A stretch of DNA of 64,000 bases from Hofstenia miamia (GCA_900660155.1 CABFPE010000211.1:596592-660591); one strand, 5' to 3'. Numbered from the stretch's first letter, positions 1-63,756 are shown. Notes: generated from the sequence alone by a model not told the origin. Program-made: numbers and translations.

Positions 1-91
1 TATGACACAGTTGTTTTGCCTTTAAGGAAGCAAAACTAAACTATAGACAAGTCAGGATTACCATGCAAGTGCTCAATAAAAGACAGGGACA

Positions 92-414
92 ATGAGAGGT
101 GAATTTGCTAGCACACCAAAGGACTATTACAGAGCCCAGTATTATAATGTCCTTAACAACATTACAAGTGCCACTGTGGATAGATTTGACCAAGTTGGGC
201 ACAAAATATATGCAAATTTGGAGGACCTGCTTGTGAGGGCATGTAGTGGTCAAAGTTATTTGGCATAACTCTTAGCAGTTACTGACTTTTATTGTACTGA
301 CATAAATTCTGATCTCCTGAAAGTGCATTTAGAAGCACTTTTTTGCAAGCTTGCCAACAGCAAGAATTTAAAAGAAGTCATTGAGAGTTTTAAAGATTCT
401 GCTGAATCCAAATG
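92..414 (+). pseudogene. hAT-like transposase remnant
   Basis: Read from the ATG at 92, the plus strand gives a peptide of the hAT/ZMYM-type (DUF4371-like) transposase class. It has a stretch resembling YYRAQYYNVLNN, then a VDRFDQVGHKIYANLEDLL motif, then an acidic helix-rich segment. In this family that pattern lies between the catalytic core and the C-terminal dimerisation region. The frame is broken by a stop at about 266 and closes at about 414. I see no C-terminal dimerisation motif downstream and no inverted repeats, and the left part may lie outside the window. Family assignment is by motif memory only; the remnant is certainly not functional. Confidence 0.5.
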
Positions 415-2477
415 AGACAAGAATTGGAAAACAATATGTAATAAGTAGAGAAGCTGTCCTTCCTCAATTTTGTTCTGCCTGCACCCACTGTAAGTAAGCA
501 CAGCTGCATGTAGCAATACTGAACTGGTTTTAAAAAAATTGGGCCCAAATAAAAAATCTAGTATGATTGGGGTAAAAAAATTTCTCATGTGTTGGAATTG
601 AAGAAATGAAAAGGTCCCTTCTGGAAAACTACAGAAAAATTAATTGCCTTAAGTATATCCCAGATTGATTCTTCTTGTGAACAAAATTGAATTCACACAT
701 AGTACATGATCCCAAAGTACAATGTAAGAAGGAAAATAATTAACCTTGGATACCTACAAACTTTCCACACAAAAATGGGATTTGAAATGACTAACATTAT
801 TTATTAAATTATTTTTGAGAGCATAACTGAATGTAAAACAAGCCACCAAGCAAATGATTGATCAGACTGGTAAATATTATAGCTTCAATAATTGACTGGA
901 AGATGAAAACCAGTATCTGAGATTGCAATTTAATGTGGGTTGGGATATCATCTTCAACAAAACAGTGAAAATAAATTATATGAATTACCAAATGATATAT
1001 CTCAAATCAGACTTGTACCCTCTCATAGATAGGTCACAGGATGCAATCAGACTACTTTACAATTTGAAACTTTCATTATCTTATCACAAAATAACCTATT
1101 ACAAGTAGTGAATAGCATAGTTGCACCATCCTTGCCAAAAATGTACAAATTGCATTGCATATTGGATGCTAATTTAAATAACAGCAATGTATTTTTAGCA
1201 ATCAACATTGTAGTGTAATCTCTGCAAATTTCCTTAGGTAGGTTAATTTCAATATTGGAAGTAAAGGCACATAGTTATTACTGTAGGATTTTTTGTTCTT
1301 TCTGCAAGTGTTTTGCAAATTTATGCCAATGTCATTGTTTACATTAATACTCAATACATTACAATTAACAAAACTTGCATAAAAACATGAAAATACTTTG
1401 TATCACACAAAAATAAGAAAAACTGGAATTACCTGTTGCAGCATAAATTCATTTACTGTACTATAGTGTTGTTACATAACACTATAATAACAATTTAAAA
1501 TATATTGAAGCTAGATTAGTCTATCTCATTCAACAAACTGTAATTCATCAAATATAAAGAGTAGCAGAAATAACACGCCAATTATTTTGAAGTTGATAGC
1601 CTTGATGATTTCAAATAAAAGTTTGATTAAAATGTTATAATTTGAACTGTAGCTTCAATTTGAATGGCTTAATTTGATTCTTAGCATTTTTTTAAATGTA
1701 TTTCAATTTACTTCAAAGGCTGAAGGCTTTATAAATGTGAACATCACAAAATTGAAATGCTGATTTAATTTAGTAATAATTGAACATTGCTTGTAAAATT
1801 CTTACATTTTGTTTCTACAGTTGTGAAGTGTGGATAAACATGCCATCAAAATTCTTCTAAGAAATGAATACCTAAATAGAAAATATTACAAACAGTGTAA
1901 ATGCATCTATAATTCATGACAAAAAATTTATATTGAAATTTGAATTATCCATATAAATTTATATTGAAATTTGAATTATCCATATAAACAATGTGAGCCA
2001 CATTATGGTGCTTTGGGTTATTTGAAAATTTTTTGTTTGCAAATAATTCTGTCAATGCTTGATTAGGCCTTTACAAATAAAGATTGGGATGTTTGTTATT
2101 TTAACCTATTTGAAACTCTTTTAGAAAAAATTATTATTTTGTGATTGATGATGAAATGAAATTTTTGGAATTGATTGTTTGTTGCGTTTTTATGTGGAAT
2201 ATCATTTATCTTTGAATACAATAAATTCTACTCTAAGTTTTCTCAATGGAGTATTAATAATTCATTCGAGATTGAAATTTTCAAATTAGCAGTAATTAAA
2301 CACCATACTTTTAAAATATTCTATCTTGTTATTATTAGTTCATTTAATACGGCAAAGTAATGCAAAAGATTTGTCGGCTAAACAGTTATAGCCTTTTCAA
2401 AGGGATTTAATGAAAGCTAACTGAATTTTTAAATTGCCTGCTTGTAATTTATTTTTTATTCTTTGTCGAAATTTCTA
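415..2477. other. 5' flanking DNA, no gene seen
   Basis: About 2 kb of AT-rich DNA between the hAT-like remnant and the kinase start. Short ORFs on both strands have no recognisable domain and the composition expected by chance. I could not place a promoter. A short tandem repeat is listed separately. Confidence 0.5.
1924..1985. repeat. 31-bp tandem repeat, two copies
   Basis: A 31-bp AT-rich unit containing TTGAAATTTGAATTATCC occurs twice head to tail without interruption. It is a local duplication with no sign of function. Confidence 0.85.
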
Positions 2478-2516
2478 ATTTCTTTCTGCATTCCAGACAT
2501 TAATAATGTATATAAA
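2478..2516 (+). promoter_or_regulatory. 5' leader of the kinase with splice acceptor and overlapping uORF
   Basis: A pyrimidine-rich tract ends in TTCCAG at 2491-2496, only 20 nt before the kinase ATG at 2517. This looks like a splice acceptor for a 5' UTR intron or a trans-spliced leader. Within the 20-nt leader an upstream ATG at 2506 opens a six-codon reading frame that ends at 2526, overlapping the main start in another frame. The main start is fixed by the conserved N-terminus MELENIVANTV, so the upstream ATG should lower initiation unless ribosomes bypass it or transcription starts closer. Confidence 0.5.
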
Positions 2517-52569
<50,053 letters not shown>

Positions 52570-55500
52570 GATAATTTGAAATCTATTAATATTTATAGTA
52601 ATTGTTTGAATTTACTTAGCTTTGAAATAGCATTAATTAAAATTTAATATATGAAATGCGATCAGAAATACGGTGAATCATTTATTCCAAAAATTAATAT
52701 GAATACAGAAAATTTTTTAACGTTGGATTCCTTGTTATAATATTTCTGGACGAGTGCTTTTCAGGGTTGGCAAAATTTGTATTTTTGTAAATTAAATTTT
52801 TTAGCCATGTATTCAATATAGAACTAGTTATCATTCAGAACACTAGTGCAAACAGCAAGTTTTGCCCTGTTCTCAGTAGCTGTATGTTTTCAATGCGTAA
52901 AATGACCTCTCCAAACTAGCGGAAAAACCGCCACGCAAATTTCTCGGACTTTGAGTAGTATTTAATTCTTCCAGCTAAAGTGAAGTTTCGGATTTGAAGT
53001 ATTTGTGTTCCCGAGTTCGTTCCAACAACTCATTTTAAAGTTGCTCTTGTGGAGAGGTTAACAAATAACTTAATTCGAGGAAGAAATGATGTAACCATCT
53101 CTACGCTCAAACTTGTACTTTCATTCATAGAGGGTCGAAATTCCAGCAACTTTGTCATGCAGCAATATCACTGTGCCACATAACAAGTCAATTAAAGCAA
53201 TTTTGCCAAGATAGAGAAGACTATAGAATACGCTGCATGTTTACCTGTCTCCCAAATATCCGTTGAAAATTTTAAATTCTTAAGCAATTGAATGGTATAA
53301 TGAATAAGCCTTGATGCATGTTCAGTCAAAATCAATGCTCTTTTATACGCCTCTGAAATAACACTTGGTTTCTTTATGCCTAGAATGTAGCTTTTCAAAA
53401 AAATTATAACATCATACATATATATTCCGTTCCTACGAGTCACAATAGCAAGGTGTATTTCCATTGTTTTTTATCTGATGATAGCTGATCATGAATTAGT
53501 CATTATTGCAGTTACCTTCTTAGCAGCATAGTGCTTCTATTTTCACTGAAAACATTCACAGGTCCATAAATTCAAAATAATGCAATAGGTTCACTTTCGT
53601 ATAAATTAAATTTTAATGTACAAAAATGTGACTTTAAAAGTGACAAATATAGAATTAGTAAACAGTGAGAAAATTATATATTTTATAAAAAGAGAAATAC
53701 TTCAAAATTTTAGCGACTTTTTACAGAAATTAACAACTTTCAATGCTTATGAAAAGAAATATTTCAGATTTTGAGTACAACGGACGTAAAACTAAATCCC
53801 ATCGTTTAAAATGTTTAGAAAATGCATGTGTAGAAATTGATTTTTCAAACTATATATGTTACCATTGTTTAGCTGTAATTACTCAAATTCTTTTTTGTTT
53901 GTTAATTTCAATCTTTCTGTTGTGGACAGATTAATTCACCGTATTTTATCATCACATTCAAAATTTTTTAATCATGGAACCAAATTAACGAGAAAAACTA
54001 CGAAATGTTTTCGTTGTATTTTCCAATCTTCTGCGATGTCAATTAGTAGCTTACAATATGCGCTCTTGTTTAGGTTAATTCACCAAGAGTATGCCATAGT
54101 TGTTGAAACCCTTAAGGTAATTTGTTGTCCAAGCTCCCTCCAATTTCTAAATTTTTTATTGCATGCAACCCAAATACTACAGCATTTGCTGTTTCATGTC
54201 CAATTTCATCCAAAAAAAACTTCGTCAGTTGTGTAGGTTAATTAGTAAATTTGTTCTGAAAGGTTTCTATTTCTCCCCTTGTGAATGCATGTTTTGTTTT
54301 ACTATATTTTGAATGTATGAATTTAAGTATTTCTAACTATTTACCTGGTCGCCTTTTTATATTTTAGAAGTGTATTCCCCAAAATACTAACATTGCTTGT
54401 TAAGAAGCTAAATGCGCTCTTAAAGCAGCACGATTTTATTCATTAATGCTATAGTTTGTCTGTTTTTATAGATTTATTAGTATTCTACAAGCTAACGGTT
54501 CGTGTTGGTCGTTTAGTAAGATCTTTGCTTTTGTTTGGAATACATATTTATAATTTCAATAGATTACCTCTTGAATTACAAAATTTTAATTGCGGGTGCT
54601 ATTTTTTAAAGCTATGGGTAAATATTTGATAGTTCCAAATTTAGTAAAGATTGGCGATACAATTTATTTCAACATGTAAATTGATCATAAGTACTTCACA
54701 TTATGAGACGATTTTAAATAATTTGCAATGCCAGTTTTTATTTTAAAAAACGTTTATTTTAGTTTACGCAATTTTTGCTAAATGAGTCTTTTACATACTT
54801 TAACTGAAGTCTGAAGTCTGCAGTTCCATCTGAATGTGTTTTGCTCGCTATTTCACTATTGGTAAGGTGATTGTTTGATTGTTACAAATTCAAACATTTT
54901 CAGCCTTAATCGCCTTACTTAGGATTCTCGATGAAGCTTTTGAAAAAATTGAATGAACAGTCATCTCTGCAACCGAACTAAACAATATCGTAACTATTCA
55001 TCAATGCTTTTGTCATCATCAAGTGTTTATAACTTCTACCGTTTAAAAAATTATACAGAAATGTTTTTCCTTCATTTGCTGACTCCTCGAATCGAACTTT
55101 CCTGCTTTCTTCATTTGAGCAATTTGACTTTCTGATGGCTAAAATGCATTGTCGCCTCTGGCTAATTTCTGTTTCATGCATTAAATCTTGTCATGCTCTA
55201 TCTGGAATTTACACTTGTTCTGTGATGAAGTTGGATCACCTCAGTACTTACTTATTAACTTCAGCCCTGCGATGTTCAATGATTGACCTCAAAATCGATT
55301 CATCGGTAGCCGGTTAATAGATCGTAGGGCATTATTTACAACGCAAAATTGATCGAGTCGGCAAAAAATGTGTGTATGCTTTCACAATGATGTTAATTTC
55401 AGATAATTCTAAGTGATTTTTAAGTAGATAGTCAGACTTGCTTTGGGGTGACATTTTTGGACTCGCAACCGACACGACACCACATGAATAAAAATTTGCC

Positions 55501-55765
55501 CCTCAAATCCTGACAGTAATTTATTTCACAAAGCTGTTAAATATTTCCGAAGCAATTGTAGACACTGGTGATTTTATGCATATATGAATATGTATTAGGA
55601 TTCATACAATTATTGTAAATGTTTACAAATAAATAACTATTTTCACCATTGTCATTGTCTGTCTCTAAAGAGACTTTTTAAAGTTTGTGATTGATTGAGA
55701 CTAGCTGCAAAAACTTTTGCCACACAAACCCCACAAGAATCCCCATAAGCTAAAATCTTGCCAAA

Positions 55766-55787
55766 ACCACACCAAATGTGGTGTGGT
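55766..55787. repeat. Hairpin with 9-bp stem
   Basis: ACCACACCA, loop AATG, then TGGTGTGGT. GC-rich for this region. Confidence 0.7.
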
Positions 55788-56000
55788 GCGGAGATCCCCA
55801 CTCCGACAACAAGCCTGAATATCGTCCATCTTCGATAAAATTTCTGAATATTTTGCACAAATTGTACATGGAAGATGTCTACTTTAAGGATTTAAATGTT
55901 TATTTTTCTGTGAATTGCAAATAATTGAAAGAAAGGCCCTGGATTTTTTTAGTATAATTTAATTTTAATTAAGAAACTAATAGCGATTAACGGTTATTTG

Positions 56001-56022
56001 ATCGAAAGTTCAAACTTTCGAT
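56001..56022. repeat. Hairpin with 10-bp stem
   Basis: ATCGAAAGTT, loop CA, then AACTTTCGAT. Weaker pairing continues outward (GCGATTAA against TTAATCGT), so it may be the core of a small palindromic element. Confidence 0.7.
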
Positions 56023-58409
56023 TAATTACAATTAATCGTCGAACATTCCTGCTTTAGATTAAATTTATTTCTCTACAGATTAGACATCTGAAATTAACAT
56101 TTAAAATGACGAGCTTACCGTACTGCGGTTTTAGCTCTTATACGATAGCGGTGCCCGTTTCCAGAAGAGATATGCGGCATACACTGAGAAATGTTGAATA
56201 CATGAAGCTAGAGAGCTAACCATTTTAAATTCCTGTAATTTCATAAAAAGCAATATGGTTTGACTCCAATCTTTGATTAAATTTGTTTGAAAATACTGTT
56301 TGATATTTTGCGTTTGTTTTTACTATTTTATAAAGTTTGTTCTACCTATGTTCTTTTTGTTGCGGTTGGTTTTGCAAAACTGCTGTGCGGCGTGGTATGC
56401 AGCTTTTTGGTACAGTAGCTTTTCAGATTGGATACACTGCGTTATCTCTTTTACTATTACGCTACTAGTCGAAAGTGGATATCGTAATACAAATCTGATG
56501 ACTCTCTAATTTTGAGGATGAATTTTTTTAATATAAAATTCCCCGGTTTTTGAAGTTTGCAGACACTATTGCTTCCTTAATATATCCACACAATGTGCAT
56601 TTTTACGAAATTTTTTTAAAAAAATGGCATTCCGTCCCTGGTCTTTTACTATTGGCTATTAGCGATGCATAAGGCGACAAATGATAGTTGGATATTGGAG
56701 AATCCAGTATTGCTATAGTTTTTAAAAAATTTTCAAGGCTGTATATTTGTTAATCTAAAATCGTGAAAATGAATATTTCGTATGAATTAAAGCTCCCTAA
56801 CAATTTCGACATTCGCAATGCCTTTTCTGTATTAATTAAAAAGCAAATCAACTGCTACTAATTACTATTTAGTGGAGTCAATTTTACGGGTTATTGCGTC
56901 TTAATTAACTAAATTCAGATGTAATTTAATGTTTATTAGAATATATTCCCGAATTCTTCGAAGATTTTAGCTAATTAGTTTTGTTAATATGTGTATCTCC
57001 AAGTACCATGTTAAAAAGAGTAAATGAGAAATTATTTCGCGTTGTTATAATATAACGCCTACATACCAATTCAATATGTACCCGGTTTTAGCAAAACTAG
57101 TTTCTATTGTTTATCTCCTTAATGGTTGTTTTCCGATTTCTGTAAATTTTTATTTACCCAACTGTGCGCGATCAGCAGATAAAATATTTTTTGATAGTAA
57201 TGAGAAATAAGTTTTTGCCATGCCTTTGGCAAACGAACAAGTAGTGCTCTATGGCAAAAAGATGCTCTATAAGCGAGTTAAAATTGGCGGTTTATATCGC
57301 TATAATTTTTTATATATGACACTATAAACAAGTAGTTAAAATTTCGAAATTTTGAGCTTCATTAATTAGACATCTGTTTCAGGAAGCATGACCAAGTAGA
57401 GAAAATTTTGACGACGTAAGTTGAAACGCTTTTTGGTAATTTTTTTGATTTAAAAAATGCTAGTCGCTTAAATCATCTTTTGCTTCTTTTCGAGATATTG
57501 GGCCATAAACATTTTGATAACCAATCAGAATTGAGCAGTGCCATAATAATTAAGAAATAGTCTAATTAGCGTAGCTTCCATGAGCAGATTCAACCTATTT
57601 ATAGTTATTTTTTACATATTCACTGTTATTCTAGATATGAATCGTGTATGCAACATAGATTTTTCGAGAACCATTAATTTCTGGCAACCAATCAGAATCA
57701 AATATTCAATGAATTAAAAAATTTGCTACTTATTTAAGTCATTTATAGATGGATTTGCATTTCAAGCCAATCTTTACATATGAAATGCCTATTTACCATT
57801 AGAAAATATAGGAATGCAATAACTTTCCATTATCCAATCAGAATTGAGATTCATTTAATCTACAAATATGCTTCTTAGAAATTTTGAAATATCAGATACA
57901 CATTTTAATGTATGTAAATAATCATCGTGCGATTAGCATTATATTTATCTTCTTCATACATAGAATTTGTAATATAGCAACTCTTATTATGATAAAAATT
58001 TTATGTTTAATTATCATTTTGTTAATTTCATTTTAAGACAATTTTTCAGTTCACGTAAATTAAAAAAACAATTTGTTTACATTCGTACATTTTTGAAATC
58101 TGCATACAAAATGTACCAAAAACCGCTTTAACTTAATTGGTGAGTTTCTGGTCCACTTGAAGTAAGCAATTACTATCAACTTTCAACAAGAGGGTGATTG
58201 GTCAAACACCTTCTTGCGTACTTCAGTTTTTTGAAATAAATGGCTAGGCAAAATTTGAAAATACTTTATAGCAAAAATTCCCAAAATATTTTCGATGCGA
58301 CAACATTCATTTAGCAGAAAATTTTAATGCCAAAAACAACTTTATTTAAGTAATAATAAGGCATTTCTATATAAGGAATTAGTATTTTAACTTAAAAAAA
58401 TTTATAAAA

Positions 58410-58523
58410 ATGGCCTTCACCGAGTACAATGTGTGGAATAAGCAAAACATTGATTCTCAAGTAATATCGGTGAATTCCGAGTGGTGCCGAAAAGCGACAT
58501 CTTGTCTAGTTTCAGTACGGTAG
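58410..58523 (+). CDS. Small ORF with good start context (37 residues)
   Basis: AAAATGGCC opens a 37-residue frame with unbiased composition (MAFTEYNVWNKQNIDSQ and on). A GTAATA after CAA could be a splice donor, which would make this a first exon. Nothing downstream is recognised as its continuation. Confidence 0.2.
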   Translation: MAFTEYNVWNKQNIDSQVISVNSEWCRKATSCLVSVR

Positions 58524-60331
58524 CATATAATTGTCAATAACTGCACTTATAAAACTAACTAAATTAACTTTTTCAGTGTTTTAAGAACATTTTTTTTCTA
58601 ATTGTGTCACAATTACGGAAAATATTTAATTACGGCGTAATATTTTAAATTGGATTGACTGTATCTTCATTTGTCTACCACAAATTTAAACAAAGAAGCG
58701 GTGAGCTGAGCTTAATTATCACATGATAGTTACGATTTTTATTTTTTATTGTACTGGCGTTATTCATATGAGACATTTCTCTTTTTCTTCTGTACCTGTG
58801 CTAACATACCTAGAGCTAAATCTGTGACTAAATTTACCGCAACTCATGTGTATCTAGCTATTGTTTGTTTTACATAACCCCCAATTAAAGTGCTAAAATT
58901 AAGGTATGTTATGCTGATATAATTGCAACATCAATGAATGTAAATGAATATTTTATTTTATTATATCTATAAATAATTTTCTTTACAATGTTACTCTTTT
59001 TAGAAACAAGGCAAATATGCGCTTTAGCGTTTCCACTGGATATCTAGGAGAACGATTTTGGTACTTGCTCCCACAATAATTTTTTGAATTTTCAAATGCA
59101 TTTAATTGATATAATTGTAATTCGTTTCTTCGTTCCAATTGACGTGCAGTATCAATATTACGAAATTGTAGCCATACTGTTTATGCTTGGAATGCCGTCG
59201 TTGTATATTTTATAAAGCATTCTCCTTTTTTATCTCCGTTCTTGCTCTGTTGTAAATGTCTAATTATTGTAAATGGGAATGTAATTTAACTTTTGTTTTA
59301 CCCTCCGCGCACCTGTGTTTTACCATCCGACAGTGGTGCTTACATCTACAATCTTTACCTTGTATTTTGATGAATGCCAGTACAATTTATTCGTAGACAT
59401 TTGCTAAAGTTCTTTTTTTACTTTCGCTTCCTTCCAATAATGTGGAACACATAATTGTATGTACATTATAGTTTTAAATAAAATATTTGTATTTTTTATT
59501 AAATTTTAATACTTTTCTTCGTATTAATTGAGTAAAACAACCACTAATGCCAAAATAGATTTCTTAAACCCACTTGTTTTTGCATTGAGTTTTTGATCAC
59601 AAAATATTTGTTCTGAATGATGTAGTGTCCGAATTCTTTTAAAAGTACTGCATAATTCTTAAGTTTTACTGTTAATAATGTACAGTGCATGCGATTGAAA
59701 ATTCCATTATTTAAAGTAAATATATTCAGGAAACAGTTGGTTCAGCTCTTAAAATTCGACTCGAGGCGGATTTTGAATGTCGAGTCTTGTCTACGCACTT
59801 AGGCCTACCAATATCACAATTGTAAAATCACCATTAAATAATCAACTGTGCTACAAGTACGAAAAATTTAATTCTAGCAGTTATATTTGTAATTTCTATT
59901 ATATATAGATATAGCAATAACTAATCAATGTTGATATTAAATTAAGGAATGAAAACCTATCAAATATCACTTGAATAAAGGAGAAGTGTATCAACTTGAA
60001 ATCACAATCTTTGCTAATGAAGTCTTAATCTAAATTTTACGAAAGACTAGAAAATAAAAATGTGCATGTTAAGAAATTTATAACAATCCAATCAGAAGAT
60101 AGAGGATACCACCATAATATCAATTAATTCTAACATTTTGATATTAGTGACGATCAATAGACAATATTGCTCAACCCCCAATGACTAAAAGAATTTTTTG
60201 TGGAAGTTTTATAATGGAAAATTATTACTATTGCTTTCAATTAAGCAAAATATACTACACTATTCATTTTCAATCAACAAATAATGGAACTGATTCGACC
60301 CGAATCGAAATCAATGTTTAAATTTAGAGTC

Positions 60332-62184
60332 GGATACTCCAAGGGACCTGGATAATGCTCTGCATGCCATGCGTCACACATGTTAACTAATATCAATATT
60401 GTCTCTTAATCATTTGAGCACAAAAGAATACGTTTTGTAATTTTTTTTATTAGAATACAATTACTGGACCAGTATTATTGTGCTTTTTGTATTCTAAATG
60501 AACAGCACATGAAAAATTAATGTGTAAATTCATTGGTTGCATTGCTATTTGTCCTTTAATTGAGCCTGCACAGCAATTCCGGCATGATATGATATACATA
60601 CACGTGCTTGGTCTCATAGGCAGAATTCCGAATGGGTAAACTTTGTGGATAGTTGAGCCATTCTATGACACTATATTATCAGTAGTTCTAGGATACTCCG
60701 TATGCGACAATTTATTAAACTATGCTAAGCTTTTTCTTTTCTGGAAAAAATCTACTTTTCCTGCTAAAACAAATGACGGTGATTTACTCAGAGAAATGTG
60801 AGTTCAGTTACAAATTATTGATTACAATAAATAGGTTCTTAGGCAAATTTTCATTTGTCATGATTATTCGTCTTTAAGTTAGAATCTCACAATGTTTGTT
60901 GAAAGATCTCTCTAAGCTTGCACCAGGGAGGGAATAGGCTTGTTGCAGCACAATGACTTGATCTGACTCCCACGGGTCTCCTACTAATCTAGCATCGAAA
61001 CTTGAAAAACTTCGAAAATATCACCCAGAAATATAAAACTAAGAGTTCGTTCAAATGGGCAAAGTGCCGTTCTACAGAGCAAGCAGGAATCGTAAGTTTG
61101 AGTGGTTAGATAAGATCCTGCAACTTATCTAAGTTTTTTGTAAGGCGAATTCTTCCAAAATGCTAAGAAATCAAAATTTTTATCATAACGAAATCCCGTC
61201 CATTTTGCATGTCTTATAGTTTAATAGGGAACAAGATGGTACATCATTTGCGATCAANGGATACTCCAAGGGACCTGGATAATGCTCTGCATGCCATGCG
61301 TCACACATGTTAACTAATATCAATATTGTCTCTTAATCATTTGAGCACAAAAGAATACGTTTTGTAATTTTTTTTATTAGAATACAATTACTGGACCAGT
61401 ATTATTGTGCTTTTTGTATTCTAAATGAACAGCACATGAAAAATTAATGTGTAAATTCATTGGTTGCATTGCTATTTGTCCTTTAATTGAGCCTGCACAG
61501 CAATTCCGGCATGATATGATATACATACACGTGCTTGGTCTCATAGGCAGAATTCCGAATGGGTAAACTTTGTGGATAGTTGAGCCATTCTATGACACTA
61601 TATTATCAGTAGTTCTAGGATACTCCGTATGCGACAATTTATTAAACTATGCTAAGCTTTTTCTTTTCTGGAAAAAATCTACTTTTCCTGCTAAAACAAA
61701 TGACGGTGATTTACTCAGAGAAATGTGAGTTCAGTTACAAATTATTGATTACAATAAATAGGTTCTTAGGCAAATTTTCATTTGTCATGATTATTCGTCT
61801 TTAAGTTAGAATCTCACAATGTTTGTTGAAAGATCTCTCTAAGCTTGCACCAGGGAGGGAATAGGCTTGTTGCAGCACAATGACTTGATCTGACTCCCAC
61901 GGGTCTCCTACTAATCTAGCATCGAAACTTGAAAAACTTCGAAAATATCACCCAGAAATATAAAACTAAGAGTTCGTTCAAATGGGCAAAGTGCCGTTCT
62001 ACAGAGCAAGCAGGAATCGTAAGTTTGAGTGGTTAGATAAGATCCTGCAACTTATCTAAGTTTTTTGTAAGGCGAATTCTTCCAAAATGCTAAGAAATCA
62101 AAATTTTTATCATAACGAAATCCCGTCCATTTTGCATGTCTTATAGTTTAATAGGGAACAAGATGGTACATCATTTGCGATCAA
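60332..62184. repeat. 926-bp exact duplication around a single N
   Basis: 60332-61257 and 61259-62184 are the same, with one N at 61258 between. The left copy ends at the N and the right one starts at it. No ORF of note in the unit. Most likely one genomic copy. Confidence 0.95.
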
Positions 62185-63133
62185 ACAGTCTTCACCCCTC
62201 AAGTGTGAATAAGGAAACTACAAATCATTGGATTCTTCTTCGGTGTGTTGCGTAAGTTGAAATTTTAGTGATGAGGCACCTTCTAATATGTTCCAGTTCT
62301 AAAAAATGCATCTATGCACGTTGACGGGAATAAAAAATTCCTCTCAAACCCATGGGAGCGTTGCCGAAGGCGCTAAGAGGTGAGCATACCTTAGAACTGA
62401 AACTTGAATTAAATACAAACAAATTAGGAGATTAACAGAAAGGGTTGCAGTATTGAGAGTAGTTTTGATAGACTATAGGATCTCGTATTTTAGCTTCTAC
62501 AAATAAACCAATGCATTAGTTCTTTATTAATTATTTTTATTTTTTTCTGAGTTTTCTTTGAAAATATGTATTTTTCTGGTTTTACAAGCGAAATCCAGGT
62601 CTTAATAATAACATGCAGAAAATCTGTGCATTATAATTAAATATTATGTGAAATCAGAAACATCTAATATATATGTTGGAAAGAAAATTTGGATTAGCAA
62701 ACTCAAATTTAGATTGGAATTCGATTGTATTCCAATTGAACAACTCTAGAATTTTTGTATTGGATTGAAATAGACAGAAAAATCTGTCCAATAGACAAGC
62801 CTGTCTATAGTGTGTATTACATCAAATACCAAGTAGGATTTGGGTTTTTACAAACCCTGATTTAACATAATTTTTCTCCATTTTCTTTTTTCTTTTGTTC
62901 ATGTTAAAATTAGTTTGAAAGTAACACCAACAATATCAATTTCAGAATGCATTTTAGGTAATAGTCGTTGGAACAATTAAGGATGAGTTCATTAACAAAA
63001 AACCATCAATTCGGCGGCAAAATATGATCATTAAATAGGATGTCGTTATTAAAGGCATATCATCAGTAGATCTACTATTACCAAGCTTCTACTCATTTGT
63101 AGAGTGCTTAGTTTCATTTACTTTCAAGGTTAA

Positions 63134-63244
63134 ATGGATGACACATTTGCATTAGTACAAGATCAAGCAACCTTAGACGGCATACTTAAAAAATTACATT
63201 TAATTGACGAGAAAATCCAGTTTACAAAGGAAGTTGAAATTTAG
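63134..63244 (+). pseudogene. Penelope-like element, reverse transcriptase piece
   Basis: Reads MDDTFALVQDQATLDGILKK and on to DEKIQFTKEVE, the catalytic (Y)xDD box and following thumb segment of Penelope-like RTs. The residue before MDD is a stop codon (TAA), and the frame closes at 63244. Upstream RT motifs are not readable. Confidence 0.7.
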
Positions 63245-63479
63245 AACAAATTTCATTTCTTTGAATGTACATATAACCAGAAAGAATAAAAATTGTAGAT
63301 CAATGTCTATTAGCAACTAATCATGAAAAATCTGATAAAGACATAAAAGAAACTAAGAAATTGCCATTCATTGAAAATAATACAATTCAATAGAAAAGTA
63401 AGCATTTCATACAATTCTAAAATTTACAATATTTCAATCATTGAAAACACTAAATTTAATTGGCAACAAAGATCAAATA

Positions 63480-63756
63480 TCACAAGGATTCGCTTCATCA
63501 TTAGTTTATAAATATACATGTGATGATTGTATAATCATATATCGGTGAAACCATCCGTCATTTTGATAAGCGAATCAAAGAGCACATCAATGGCCATTTA
63601 ACATCAGAAATTTGTAGTCACATTCATAATATCAACATTGAAAATTTTAAGATCATTACAAGAACAAAGTATAAAAAAAGAGCAGAAACCATTGAAATTA
63701 ATAACATCGACAAAACAAAGTTATTAAATAAACAAATTAATCCAAAAAATTTTTAA
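63480..63756 (+). pseudogene. Penelope-like element, GIY-YIG endonuclease domain
   Basis: First SLVYKYTCDDC (the CxxC linker motif before the nuclease). Then, after a one-base frameshift near 63534, YIGETIRHFDKRIKEHING and CSHIHN, the YIG, conserved Arg and His part of GIY-YIG nucleases, ending INPKNF and a stop at 63754-63756. The order RT then GIY-YIG on one strand is diagnostic of Penelope-like elements. Inactive because of stops and frameshift. Confidence 0.82.

Larger units (their letters stand above)
52570..60331. other. 3' flank of the kinase, no gene supported
   Basis: AT-rich DNA with scattered short ORFs (for example 53192-53464, 53856-54236, 54953-55317) of no recognised domain. 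Small hairpins at 55766-55787 and 56001-56022 and a CCAATCAGAA series at 57521-57843 are noted separately. Confidence 0.6.

Noticed and set aside
53856-54236. 126-codon ORF downstream of the kinase
   Set aside because: Cysteine- and phenylalanine-rich chance-like product overlapping another short frame; no domain.
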